A stretch of DNA of 15,885 nucleotides, taken from Bacillota bacterium. GTDB lineage: Bacteria; Bacillota; Clostridia; Oscillospirales; Oscillospiraceae. Where the stretch lies: NCBI GenBank assembly GCA_023406225.1, contig JAEXWS010000125.1:1-15885 (forward strand), read 5' to 3'. The stretch's first letter is position 1; each line of letters opens with the position of its first letter. Shown here piece by piece: positions 1-5,142 of this stretch. A program made the translations under genes and the position numbers. Under the pieces are notes generated by a model that saw only the letters and a list, made by a program, of their open reading frames with translations, searched no databases and was not told where the DNA came from.

Positions 1-158
1 TTTCTCTCCGGTGCGCCGCTCCCCGGCGCCGGGGCCGGTGCGCCCCAGAAGTCCGATCCCATGCGGCTGAGGTTGTGCTCCGTCATGGTGCGGATCACAT
101 CCAGCTGCTGGAGGATGATCTGGTCCTTTTTGCTGATGTTTTTTTCGTCCATATCCAT
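1..158 (-). CDS. Unidentified protein, N-terminal part only
   Basis: A minus-strand reading frame opens at an ATG (158-156) that shares its A with the TGA stop of the preceding Gx-transporter gene (TGATG), so it is translationally coupled to the apbE operon. It runs off the window edge after 52 codons. The visible protein starts MDMDEKNISKKDQ, continues with a charged, probably helical stretch (QLDVIRTMTEHNL), then GSDFWG, and then enters an Ala/Pro/Gly-rich linker (APAPAPGSGAP). There is no signal peptide or membrane segment in this part. The linker suggests that a folded domain follows outside the window. I do not recognise the family from this fragment. Confidence that it is a gene comes from the stop/start overlap and the uninterrupted frame. 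Confidence 0.65.
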   Translation of the reverse strand, partial: MDMDEKNISKKDQIILQQLDVIRTMTEHNLSRMGSDFWGAPAPAPGSGAPER

Positions 159-673
159 CACGCTTTCATCAAATCGGTGTGGGCCAGCGCCCGGAACAAA
201 CAGGCGGCGATCAGCCCGGTCAGCGCCCCCGTGAAAAGGGACACGCCCAAAAGAACAGGCAGGTAGTAAAGCGGCGCGGGATTTCCCAAGGTCAGCACCG
301 CCGCCGCCACCTGGCCGCAGCCGTGGGCCGCCGCCCCGCCCGTGGACACCCCGTAAACGGACAGCCGCCGCCAGCGGGATAGGGCGATCATCACGCCCAT
401 GGCGGCAGCGCCCCCCAGCAGGGAGAAAATGAGGGCGTTCAGGTTGCCCGCGAACACCGCCCCCAGAAAGCACCGGGAAAAGAGGATCAGCAGGGCCTGC
501 CCCGGCCCCAGCGCGTACAGGGCGAAGAGCGTCACGATGTTGGCAAGGCCCAGCTTGACGCCGGGGATGGGGATGGCCAGGGACAGGGGGAAGAGGTTTT
601 CCAGGTAGGAGAGCGCCAGGGCCATGGCGGTCAGCACCGCGCAGAGCGTGAGCTGCCTGGTCGTCAGTTTCAT
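158..673 (-). CDS. Gx transporter family membrane protein (heptaprenyl diphosphate synthase component I-like)
   Basis: This 171-residue, very hydrophobic protein has about five membrane segments. The N-terminal part carries the family signature around residues 22-49: YLENLFP, then IPGVKLGLANIVTL. It is followed by FAGNLNALIFSLLGG (74-88) and a small-residue-rich AHGCGQ (116-121). These match the Pfam Hpre_diP_synt_I / Gx transporter family, which resembles S-components of ECF-type transporters. The old name heptaprenyl diphosphate synthase component I is probably misleading. The substrate is unknown. The gene starts 10 bases after the NusG-II gene stop and overlaps the next gene by one base, so it is the third gene of the apbE operon. 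In several Firmicutes, relatives of this trio sit in flavin-based extracellular electron transfer loci, which suggests a role in supplying a cofactor or quinone-related small molecule; that part is inference. Confidence 0.88.
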   Translation of the reverse strand: MKLTTRQLTLCAVLTAMALALSYLENLFPLSLAIPIPGVKLGLANIVTLFALYALGPGQALLILFSRCFLGAVFAGNLNALIFSLLGGAAAMGVMIALSRWRRLSVYGVSTGGAAAHGCGQVAAAVLTLGNPAPLYYLPVLLGVSLFTGALTGLIAACLFRALAHTDLMKA

Positions 674-683
674 GCTCCGCCCC

Positions 684-1082
684 CTATCCGATGACGGCGT
701 CCACGCCGCCGCCGTCCGTTTTGCCCTCCAGCAGGATGATGATCCGGGCGGGCAGGCACACGATGCTCTGCCCGGACCGGGAGATGCGGCCGGTGTGGAC
801 GCAGTCCTGGGTGGGACAGTCCGCCGCGTCCACCCAGACCTCCGTCTCCGTCAGTTTAACGTGGAGGGTGTAGCCGTTGTGGATGTAGGTCCGCTCGGCA
901 GGTGTGCCCAGGGGCAGGCGCTCCACCGTGGCCCCGTCCATGGAGACCACCGCCGTCAGCGGCCCGCCCGCATCCTGCCGCGGCAGCCAAAGCCACCCGG
1001 CGCAGCCGGCGGCCAGGACTGCCACCAGCAAAACCACCAGAGCGTCCCAGCCGTTGGGCCGCAGCTTAGGAGACGGTCTCAT
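684..1082 (-). CDS. NusG domain II-containing membrane-anchored protein
   Basis: This 132-residue protein has a short basic N-terminus, one membrane segment (about 13-33, ALVVLLVAVLAAGCAGWLWL), and a small extracytoplasmic beta domain. The domain carries the family hallmark DCPTQDCVHTG (88-98) followed by GQSIVCLP (104-111); the three cysteines 89, 94 and 109 are the conserved ones. This is the NusG_II family of non-transcriptional anchored proteins, whose molecular function is not established. The ATG lies inside the apbE 3' end (17-base overlap) and no strong ribosome binding site is visible, so translation is probably coupled to apbE. Proteins of this family commonly neighbour ApbE and Gx-transporter genes, as here, suggesting a redox or thiol role at the membrane surface. 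C26 within the membrane segment is not in a convincing lipobox. Confidence 0.87.
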   Translation of the reverse strand: MRPSPKLRPNGWDALVVLLVAVLAAGCAGWLWLPRQDAGGPLTAVVSMDGATVERLPLGTPAERTYIHNGYTLHVKLTETEVWVDAADCPTQDCVHTGRISRSGQSIVCLPARIIILLEGKTDGGGVDAVIG

Positions 1083-2136
1083 AGGCGTAGCCGCTCCCCT
1101 CGGCCTGGGTGAAGGCGTCCGCGAGGCCGTCCGTCACCAGCACCCGGCCGTCCTCCGTCACCAGCACCATCTGGAAGTCATAGATGCCGCTGCGCCAGAA
1201 GTCCACCGCCGCATCCGCGCCCATGACGAACAGGGCGGTGGAGAGCGCGTCGCACATGGTGCCGTTCCCAGGCGCGCCGTTCAGGGGCGGCCCGCCCGCG
1301 TCCGCCACCACCGTAACGGAGGTGAGGCCGCTCTCCGCCGGATATCCGGTGGCGGGGTCGATGATATGGTGGTAGGTTGTTCCGTTTTCTTCAAAGCGCC
1401 GCTCATAGCCGCCGGAGGTGACGGCGTAGCAGTCCTTCAGATTCAAAATGCCGGCGTATGCGTCCACCGTGTCCGGGTGCCGGGGGTCCTGGATGCCCAC
1501 CCGCCAGGCGGTGCCGTCGGGCTTGTCGCCCCAGGCCAGCACGTTGCCGCCCAGGGAGGCCAGCCCCCGGGGGACCTCCCGGGCCCGGAAGATGTCCGCC
1601 ACCACGTCGGAGGCGTAGCCCTTGGCGATGCCGCCCAGGTCGATCTGGGTGCCGGGGTCCAGCCAGGCGCCGCCGCCTTCCGTATGCACATGCTCCATGC
1701 CCACCAGGGGCAGCAGCGCGTCCAGCTCGCTCTGGGCGGGCACCCGGTACGCCTTCCCGGTGAAGCCCCAGGCGGAGGCCACCGGCGCGATGGTGATGTC
1801 GAAAGCGCCGCCGGTGGAACGGCTGTACTCCGCGGACGCCTGCAGCAGGGAGCGGACCTCCGTCCCAACCGCCGTCTTGGCGCCGTCCGCGCCGTTGAGC
1901 GCGCTGACCTCGCTTTCCTCCCGGGTCCGGGACAGCAGGGCCTCCAGCCGGTAGGCCTCCTCCTCGGCATCATAGACGGCCTTGGTGCCGTTTTCGCCGT
2001 AAGCGCTGAAGATCATGGCGGTGTCCATGGCGAATACCTGGATGCTCTCCTGGGCCTGGTCCGGGTCCGTCTCGCCGCAGGCGCTCAGTCCGAGCGCCAG
2101 CAGTGCGGCCAGCAGAAGCGCGATGGTGTGTCTCAT
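1066..2136 (-). CDS. apbE: ApbE family FAD:protein FMN transferase (lipoprotein)
   Basis: This 356-residue enzyme covalently attaches FMN from FAD to Ser/Thr of target flavoproteins outside the membrane. A signal peptide ends in a lipobox LSAC with the lipidated Cys at residue 20. Family motifs are in order: FDIT (112-115), IDLGGIAKGYASD (165-177, flavin binding), GGYERRF (242-248), HHIIDPATGYP (256-266) and CDALSTALFVMG (295-306, metal-binding region). The start is fixed by GAGGAG (2146-2151) nine bases upstream of the ATG, and a good promoter lies just beyond. Oddly, the usually short link between TVVAD and CDALSTA is lengthened by roughly eleven Gly/Pro/Asn-rich residues (about 281-293). 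It heads an operon with NusG-II and Gx-family genes. No FMN-binding-domain substrate is visible in the window, so its target must be encoded elsewhere or downstream. Confidence 0.94.
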   Translation of the reverse strand: MRHTIALLLAALLALGLSACGETDPDQAQESIQVFAMDTAMIFSAYGENGTKAVYDAEEEAYRLEALLSRTREESEVSALNGADGAKTAVGTEVRSLLQASAEYSRSTGGAFDITIAPVASAWGFTGKAYRVPAQSELDALLPLVGMEHVHTEGGGAWLDPGTQIDLGGIAKGYASDVVADIFRAREVPRGLASLGGNVLAWGDKPDGTAWRVGIQDPRHPDTVDAYAGILNLKDCYAVTSGGYERRFEENGTTYHHIIDPATGYPAESGLTSVTVVADAGGPPLNGAPGNGTMCDALSTALFVMGADAAVDFWRSGIYDFQMVLVTEDGRVLVTDGLADAFTQAEGSGYAYETVS

Positions 2137-2178
2137 AGTCGGATTCTCCTCTGTTAAGCGGGATGATTCAATTTATAT

Positions 2179-2207
2179 AGTATACCACGGCGGCGGGGAT
2201 ATCTCAA
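2179..2207 (-). promoter_or_regulatory. Sigma-A-type promoter of the apbE operon
   Basis: Read on the minus strand: -35 TTGAGA (2207-2202), 17-base spacer, extended -10 TGG-TATACT (TATACT at 2184-2179). It sits about 43 bases upstream of the apbE start and matches consensus well. The -35 hexamer lies inside the loop of a perfect 11-base inverted repeat, so a protein binding the palindrome, or the structure itself, could control access. It is the only good promoter I see for the apbE operon. Confidence 0.75.
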
Positions 2208-2218
2208 CCCCGCCGCCG
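2188..2218. repeat. 11-bp perfect palindrome spanning the apbE promoter -35
   Basis: Arms CGGCGGCGGGG (2188-2198) and CCCCGCCGCCG (2208-2218) flank a 9-base loop (2199-2207) that contains the -35 hexamer. No T-tract follows on either strand. If the 1.36-kb insertion next to it is removed in thought, this palindrome lies about ten bases after the PstS-like stop codon. It may therefore originally have been a terminator-like hairpin of that gene as well as an operator-like element of apbE. Function is inferred only from position. Confidence 0.6.
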
Positions 2219-2222
2219 CGAA
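2215..2222. repeat. Left 8-bp direct repeat (target-site duplication) GCCGCGAA
   Basis: GCCGCGAA lies immediately outside the left terminal inverted repeat. The identical octamer lies immediately outside the right one (3582-3589), in the same orientation. This is what a transposition event leaves behind. Confidence 0.85.
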
Positions 2223-2244
2223 GGTTCTGCGACTTTCAGCGTGG
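2223..2244 (+). repeat. Left terminal inverted repeat
   Basis: A 22-base repeat starting GGTTCTGCGACTTTC and ending AGCGTGG. Its reverse complement matches 3560-3581 at 21 of 22 positions (C/T difference at the eleventh base). The outer edge touches the 8-base direct repeat. Confidence 0.85.
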
Positions 2245-2330
2245 GTGAGTTGGAGTGGATAGGTTGAAATGGTCAAAGTTGAAGCATTGAAATTTGGTTC
2301 GGCCTTTATTCTTGGGGGAGCAGGATTGTT

Positions 2331-2358
2331 TTGCAATGAGGGGTCAATCTATTATAAT
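2331..2358 (+). promoter_or_regulatory. Upstream candidate promoter (P1) for the CatA-like gene
   Basis: TTGCAA (2331-2336), 16-base spacer, perfect -10 TATAAT (2353-2358). A transcript from here would carry a leader of about 145 bases before the acetyltransferase start. That leader would include a 5' hairpin and a 24-codon hydrophobic open frame. Confidence 0.5.
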
Positions 2359-2367
2359 GTTCTTAAA

Positions 2368-2393
2368 GTACGTCTTAGGCGGATAAGGCGTAC
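2368..2393 (+). repeat. Leader hairpin at the 5' end of the P1 transcript
   Basis: GTACGTCTTA (2368-2377) and TAAGGCGTAC (2384-2393) pair with one mismatch across a 6-base loop, followed by TCAAAAAA. It would sit at the very 5' end of the P1 RNA, where it could stabilise the message or be a protein-binding palindrome. No functional evidence beyond the structure. Confidence 0.45.
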
Positions 2394-2449
2394 TCAAAAA
2401 ATCGGAGTTGTTTAGAGGATGCAGCACAAAGCACTCTACGGTTCGTTGA

Positions 2450-2478
2450 TTGTGATTCTCTTGCCCCTATGCTATACT
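2450..2478 (+). promoter_or_regulatory. Proximal promoter (P2) of the CatA-like gene
   Basis: -35 TTGTGA (2450-2455), 17-base spacer, extended -10 TGC-TATACT (TATACT at 2473-2478). Initiation near 2485 leaves a short leader before GAGGAG (2496-2501) and the ATG at 2511. Because the -10 overlaps the in-frame ATG at 2469, that earlier ATG cannot be used on this transcript. Confidence 0.6.
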
Positions 2479-2510
2479 CAAAGCACCAAATAGTCGAGGA
2501 GATGCAAGCT

Positions 2511-3182
2511 ATGCAGGAACTAAACACAATCTTTCATCCTATTCATTTCGAAACATGGGAAAGACGGCAATATTTTTATTACTTTACAAAAATGCTTCCG
2601 ACAGGGTACTCTCTTACCGTGGAAATCGACATCACCGAAACACGCAAAGCAACCAAAGAACGAGACATCCCGTTTATGGCCGCCTATTTATATGTAGTAA
2701 GTCGGCAATTGGCCGCACAGCCGGAAATGCGAATTTCCACACTGGACGACAAACTTGGGACCTTTGATGTTTTGCATCCGTCATATGCGGTATTCCATGA
2801 CGACGACAAGACCATTTCCAATATGTGGACAGAGTATTCTCCCTCGTTCACCTCATTTCTGGCACAGTATCTAAACGACCGTACACTCTATAGCAATAAT
2901 CACGGCCCCAGTGCAAAGCCTATTGCGCCGCCACCTAATCTTTGCATGGTAGGTATGTTGCCGTGGGTTAGTTTTGCTCACTATTCTCCGGTGCCCTATC
3001 AACAAAGCAGCTGCTATTTTCCCGTTATTGAAGCCGGAAAGTTTTTTGAGCGGAATGGGCGCACACTGATGCCAATATCTGTTATGGCACAGCATGCCGT
3101 TGCTGATGGGTATCACACTTCCACCTTGTTTAATGAAATTCAAGCCGCATTTCTTTCACCGGAAGAATGGATTGACAAGTAA
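2511..3182 (+). CDS. CatA-like acetyltransferase (chloramphenicol acetyltransferase family)
   Basis: This 223-residue protein, the usual length for type A CAT, would transfer acetyl from acetyl-CoA to a small hydroxylated acceptor in the cytoplasm. The catalytic motif HAVADG (His195 to Gly200, family HxxxDG) is intact and followed by YH. Other CAT-like features are FETWERRQYF (13-22), YSLTVEIDIT (33-42) and LPWVSFAHYSP (150-160). The start at 2511 is chosen because GAGGAG precedes it by nine bases and the proximal promoter overlaps the earlier ATG at 2469. It is the only sizeable plus-strand gene here, distinctly A+T-rich, and lies within a segment bounded by inverted repeats and a target duplication, so it was acquired horizontally. 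CatA-like homologues often lack proven drug activity; whether chloramphenicol is a substrate cannot be read from the sequence. Confidence 0.88.
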   Translation: MQELNTIFHPIHFETWERRQYFYYFTKMLPTGYSLTVEIDITETRKATKERDIPFMAAYLYVVSRQLAAQPEMRISTLDDKLGTFDVLHPSYAVFHDDDKTISNMWTEYSPSFTSFLAQYLNDRTLYSNNHGPSAKPIAPPPNLCMVGMLPWVSFAHYSPVPYQQSSCYFPVIEAGKFFERNGRTLMPISVMAQHAVADGYHTSTLFNEIQAAFLSPEEWIDK

Positions 3183-3312
3183 CTCGGATAAGATGAAATT
3201 ATGAATAAAATTTTTATCCCGACAAATCCCTATTTATCGGTCTGATTTACTACACCCTATTGTGGTATAAGGCGTCTTTATTAACCTTCCCATTTGCCGG
3301 GAGACAGCGAAG

Positions 3313-3489
3313 ATGGGCAGCAGTGGACAAGGCACGGCGCAAGAGCCTTTTGGAGACCCTGTCGGGGGCGTCACGATTTCGCCCGTTTCCACTCAACGCA
3401 AAAGAGGGACTATCGGCAGCAAGCCGATAGTCCCTCTTTCGTTATCACATTTCTTACTTGATGCCAGCCCATCAGGGCAGTATCCTTGA
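3313..3489 (+). CDS. Possible 58-residue hypothetical protein in the element
   Basis: An ATG nine bases after GGGAG opens a 58-codon frame (MGSSGQGTAQEPFGDPVGGV onward) ending at TGA 3487-3489. It runs straight through the 17-bp terminator hairpin (3401-3439), which argues against it being translated under normal conditions. Composition is Gly/Ser/Pro-rich with no membrane segment or motif I recognise. It may be the remnant of an earlier coding sequence or simply a chance frame in the right arm of the mobile cassette. Confidence 0.2.
   Translation: MGSSGQGTAQEPFGDPVGGVTISPVSTQRKRGTIGSKPIVPLSLSHFLLDASPSGQYP
3400..3440. terminator. Bidirectional intrinsic terminator
   Basis: A perfect 17-base inverted repeat, AAAGAGGGACTATCGGC (3401-3417) with its complement (3423-3439), closes a 5-base loop AGCAA. 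A-runs on one side and T-runs on the other make it usable in both directions. It lies between the convergent CatA-like (+) and PstS-like (-) genes and would stop both. Confidence 0.8.
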
Positions 3490-3504
3490 CTTCTAAAAAA
3501 GCAG

Positions 3505-3524
3505 CCACACTGAAAGTCGTAGAG
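3505..3524. repeat. Internal extra copy of the terminal repeat
   Basis: CCACACTGAAAGTCGTAGAG matches the right terminal repeat orientation, with three differences over 20 bases from the reverse complement of the left end. It lies 35 bases inside the right end. It could be a subterminal transposase-binding site or the fossil end of an earlier, shorter element. Confidence 0.6.
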
Positions 3525-3559
3525 GGAAAGTAATTTTTTACCCTATTTTCCCACCCCAA

Positions 3560-3581
3560 CCACGCTGAAAATCGCAGAACC
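3560..3581 (-). repeat. Right terminal inverted repeat
   Basis: A 22-base end reading CCACGCTGAAAATCGC then AGAACC on the plus strand, the inverted partner of 2223-2244 with one mismatch. The outer edge abuts GCCGCGAA and lies 13 bases from the PstS-like stop codon. Confidence 0.85.
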
Positions 3582-3589
3582 GCCGCGAA
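3582..3589. repeat. Right 8-bp direct repeat (target-site duplication) GCCGCGAA
   Basis: Exact copy of 2215-2222, directly outside the right inverted repeat. Deleting 2223-3589 would restore a single GCCGCGAA and place the PstS-like stop a few bases from the apbE promoter palindrome. Confidence 0.85.
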
Positions 3590-3594
3590 AACCG

Positions 3595-4800
3595 TTATTT
3601 CAGGCCTACATAGCCCGTCTCCTCCACGAGGAACTGTCCCTGGTCCGAGCAGATCCACTCCAAAAACGCATCCAGGTCCGGGTCCGTCTCCCGGGGGTCC
3701 GGCTGTCCGGCGGGGGCGGCGGTGACGGCGTAAAATTCCGAGCTGATGGGATACGTGCCGTCCCGGATGGTCTCCCGGGTGGGGGAGACGCCGTTCAGGG
3801 CCAGCAGGCGGATGTCGTCGCTCTCCACCATTTCCGTGGCGTAGAACCGGAAGGTGAAGCCGATGGCGTTTTGGTAGTTGCGGTAGCTGGCCACCGCGTG
3901 GATGATGCCGTCCATGGCGGACACCCGGTCCTCCCGCTCCGGCTCCAGCAGGGGCAGGCCGTCCATCAGCCGCTCCAGCGCCGATTGGCTGCCGCTGTTC
4001 TCCGCCCGCTGGAAGGGGCGGATGCGCCGGTTGGGCCCGCCCACTTCCTTCCAGTTGGTGATCTCGCCGGTGTAGATGCCCTGCACCTGCTCCACCGTCA
4101 GACCCTCCACGGGGTTTTTGCTGTTGACGAAGAACACGAAGGCCTCCTTGCCGACGGGCGTGAAATGATAGGTCACGCCCAGCCGCTCCGCCATGTCCAA
4201 TTGGTCCTGTGAGGGCGCGGCGGCGAAGATCACGTCCGTTTCGCCCCGGGCCAGGGCCTCATAGGCCTCCACGGTGCCGCTGCACATCACCATGCTGTTG
4301 TAGGGGGAGTATTCGGCCCCGCCGTCGGGATAGACCGCCTGGGCGAAGGCGGCGTAGACAGGGTACAGGGCCGTGGCGCCGTCCATGCGCAAACGCGCGC
4401 CCTGGGTGAATCGCAGCGTGGACGCCTCGGGAAGCGTTGCCGTCCGGGTGCTATGACCAAAGGGGACATATTCCCACAAGAGCATGCCCCGGTCGTCCAG
4501 AGTGGGGATGCTGTCCCGCCAGACGCCGTGGCCGATGTACACCGCCGCCGCCAGCGCCAGACAAAGCAGCCCCCGGCCCACCCAGCGCCCGCCGCCCTGG
4601 GGGAGGTATCCGCACCCCAGAAGAAAGACGGCGATGAGCGCCGCCGCGCCCAGGGCCGTGAGCCCATAGGTCACATACAGGGGAAAGGCCCCCAGCATGC
4701 CGAAGAGCAGAAAGAAAAACAATCCGCCGCCGCCCAAAACGGCCAGCAGGAGAAACAGACCGACCGCCCGCGCCGGTCTCCGCCAGTCAAACCCTTTCAT
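3595..4800 (-). CDS. Membrane-anchored PstS-like phosphate-binding protein
   Basis: This 401-residue protein has three N-terminal membrane helices (about 11-37, 41-62, 76-92) followed by an extracytoplasmic type II periplasmic-binding domain (about 125-401). PstS-like hallmarks are DGATALYPVY (140-149), YNSMVMCSGTVEAYEAL with GETDVIFAA (167-194), and GKEAFVFFVNSKNPVEGLTV (217-236). YTGEITNWKEVGG (243-255) and FQRAENSGSQSALERLM (263-279) follow. Free PstS proteins have a signal peptide or lipobox instead, so the three-helix anchor is unusual and suggests a sensor or a tethered scavenging protein. No pstC, pstA or pstB is adjacent, making it an orphan. The start at 4800 is preferred over an in-frame ATG at 4812 because GGAGG ends five bases before it. 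It has its own promoter; a mobile cassette now lies immediately downstream. Confidence 0.86.
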   Translation of the reverse strand: MKGFDWRRPARAVGLFLLLAVLGGGGLFFFLLFGMLGAFPLYVTYGLTALGAAALIAVFLLGCGYLPQGGGRWVGRGLLCLALAAAVYIGHGVWRDSIPTLDDRGMLLWEYVPFGHSTRTATLPEASTLRFTQGARLRMDGATALYPVYAAFAQAVYPDGGAEYSPYNSMVMCSGTVEAYEALARGETDVIFAAAPSQDQLDMAERLGVTYHFTPVGKEAFVFFVNSKNPVEGLTVEQVQGIYTGEITNWKEVGGPNRRIRPFQRAENSGSQSALERLMDGLPLLEPEREDRVSAMDGIIHAVASYRNYQNAIGFTFRFYATEMVESDDIRLLALNGVSPTRETIRDGTYPISSEFYAVTAAPAGQPDPRETDPDLDAFLEWICSDQGQFLVEETGYVGLK

Positions 4801-4845
4801 GTGCGCCTCCATTCCGCCGGATGGGACCGGCTTTCAGCTACCGCC

Positions 4846-4874
4846 AGTTTACAGGTTTTTTCAGGAGTTGTAAA
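4846..4874 (-). promoter_or_regulatory. Promoter of the PstS-like gene
   Basis: Minus strand: TTTACA (4874-4869), 17-base spacer, TAAACT (4851-4846), preceded by TG. The -35 starts two bases beyond the left hairpin of the adjacent repeat element, in that hairpin's weak T-tract, so promoter and terminator-like structure are interlocked. No Pho-box-like direct repeats are evident. Confidence 0.55.
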
Positions 4875-4875
4875 G

Positions 4876-4907
4876 AGCCGCCCCGGTCCGGCAGGACCGG
4901 GGCGGCT
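4876..4907 (-). terminator. GC-rich hairpin, left copy
   Basis: AGCCGCCCCGGTCC (4876-4889), 4-base loop, and the exact complement (4894-4907) form a 14-bp stem. On the minus strand it is followed by CTTTAC, a weak T-tract, so it could terminate read-through from guaB just before the PstS-like promoter. Confidence 0.5.
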
Positions 4908-5112
4908 GAGGTTGTCGAAAAAGTGCCTTCGGCACTTTTTCGAGCAGGCTGCAGCCCGTCGCGCGCACGCGCTGTCCGCTTTGGGCGGACAGTTCGCACA
5001 CTTACGGGCCGAGATGTATGTTCTCCGACGCACATGTCGTCGGAGAACATGGATTTCATTTTCTTCGCGCCTCCGGGCGCGAACTCTGCGAGGCTTTTTC
5101 GACAAGCTGAGG

Positions 5113-5142
5113 GCCGCCCCGGTCCGGCAGGACCGGGGCGGC
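5113..5142. terminator. GC-rich hairpin, right copy, downstream of guaB
   Basis: Same 13-bp stem and loop as the left copy, 35 bases after the guaB stop codon. The T-run (CTTTC) is on the plus-strand side, so as a guaB terminator it lacks a proper U-tract on the minus strand. Termination of guaB may depend on the pair of hairpins together. Confidence 0.45.

Larger units (their letters stand above)
2223..3581. mobile_element. Non-autonomous transposable element / mobile insertion cassette carrying a CatA-like gene
   Basis: The 1359-base segment is bounded by inverted repeats of 22 bases (2223-2244 and 3560-3581; one mismatch), beginning GGTTCTGCGA and ending CAGCGTGG. Weaker similarity continues inward: TTGGAGTGG against TTGGGGTGG after a 5-base offset. 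An exact 8-base direct repeat, GCCGCGAA, abuts both ends. The interior is clearly richer in A+T than the GC-rich flanks. It encodes one substantial protein, a CatA-like acetyltransferase, and no transposase, so mobilisation would need an enzyme supplied in trans. Transposase-less cargo between IS ends is known as a mobile insertion cassette. An 8-base duplication and GG ends fit the ISL3 family best; IS256-like is an alternative. Family assignment is inference; the repeats are directly visible. Confidence 0.82.

Noticed and set aside
904..2157. A 417-codon plus-strand frame opposite apbE
   Set aside because: Antisense shadow of apbE and the NusG-II gene with low-complexity composition; the minus-strand proteins carry all the conserved motifs.
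3401..3439. CRISPR-like repeat
   Set aside because: It is a single perfect hairpin with no second unit or spacer series; a terminator is the better explanation.
3410..3658. An 82-codon minus-strand frame at the right end of the cassette
   Set aside because: It crosses the PstS-like 3' end, the terminal repeat and the bidirectional terminator, with no protein family resemblance.
4838..5105. Short minus-strand frames in the guaB/PstS-like spacer
   Set aside because: They read through the hairpins of the repeat element, lack ribosome binding sites and show only Arg/Ala/Ser-rich filler.
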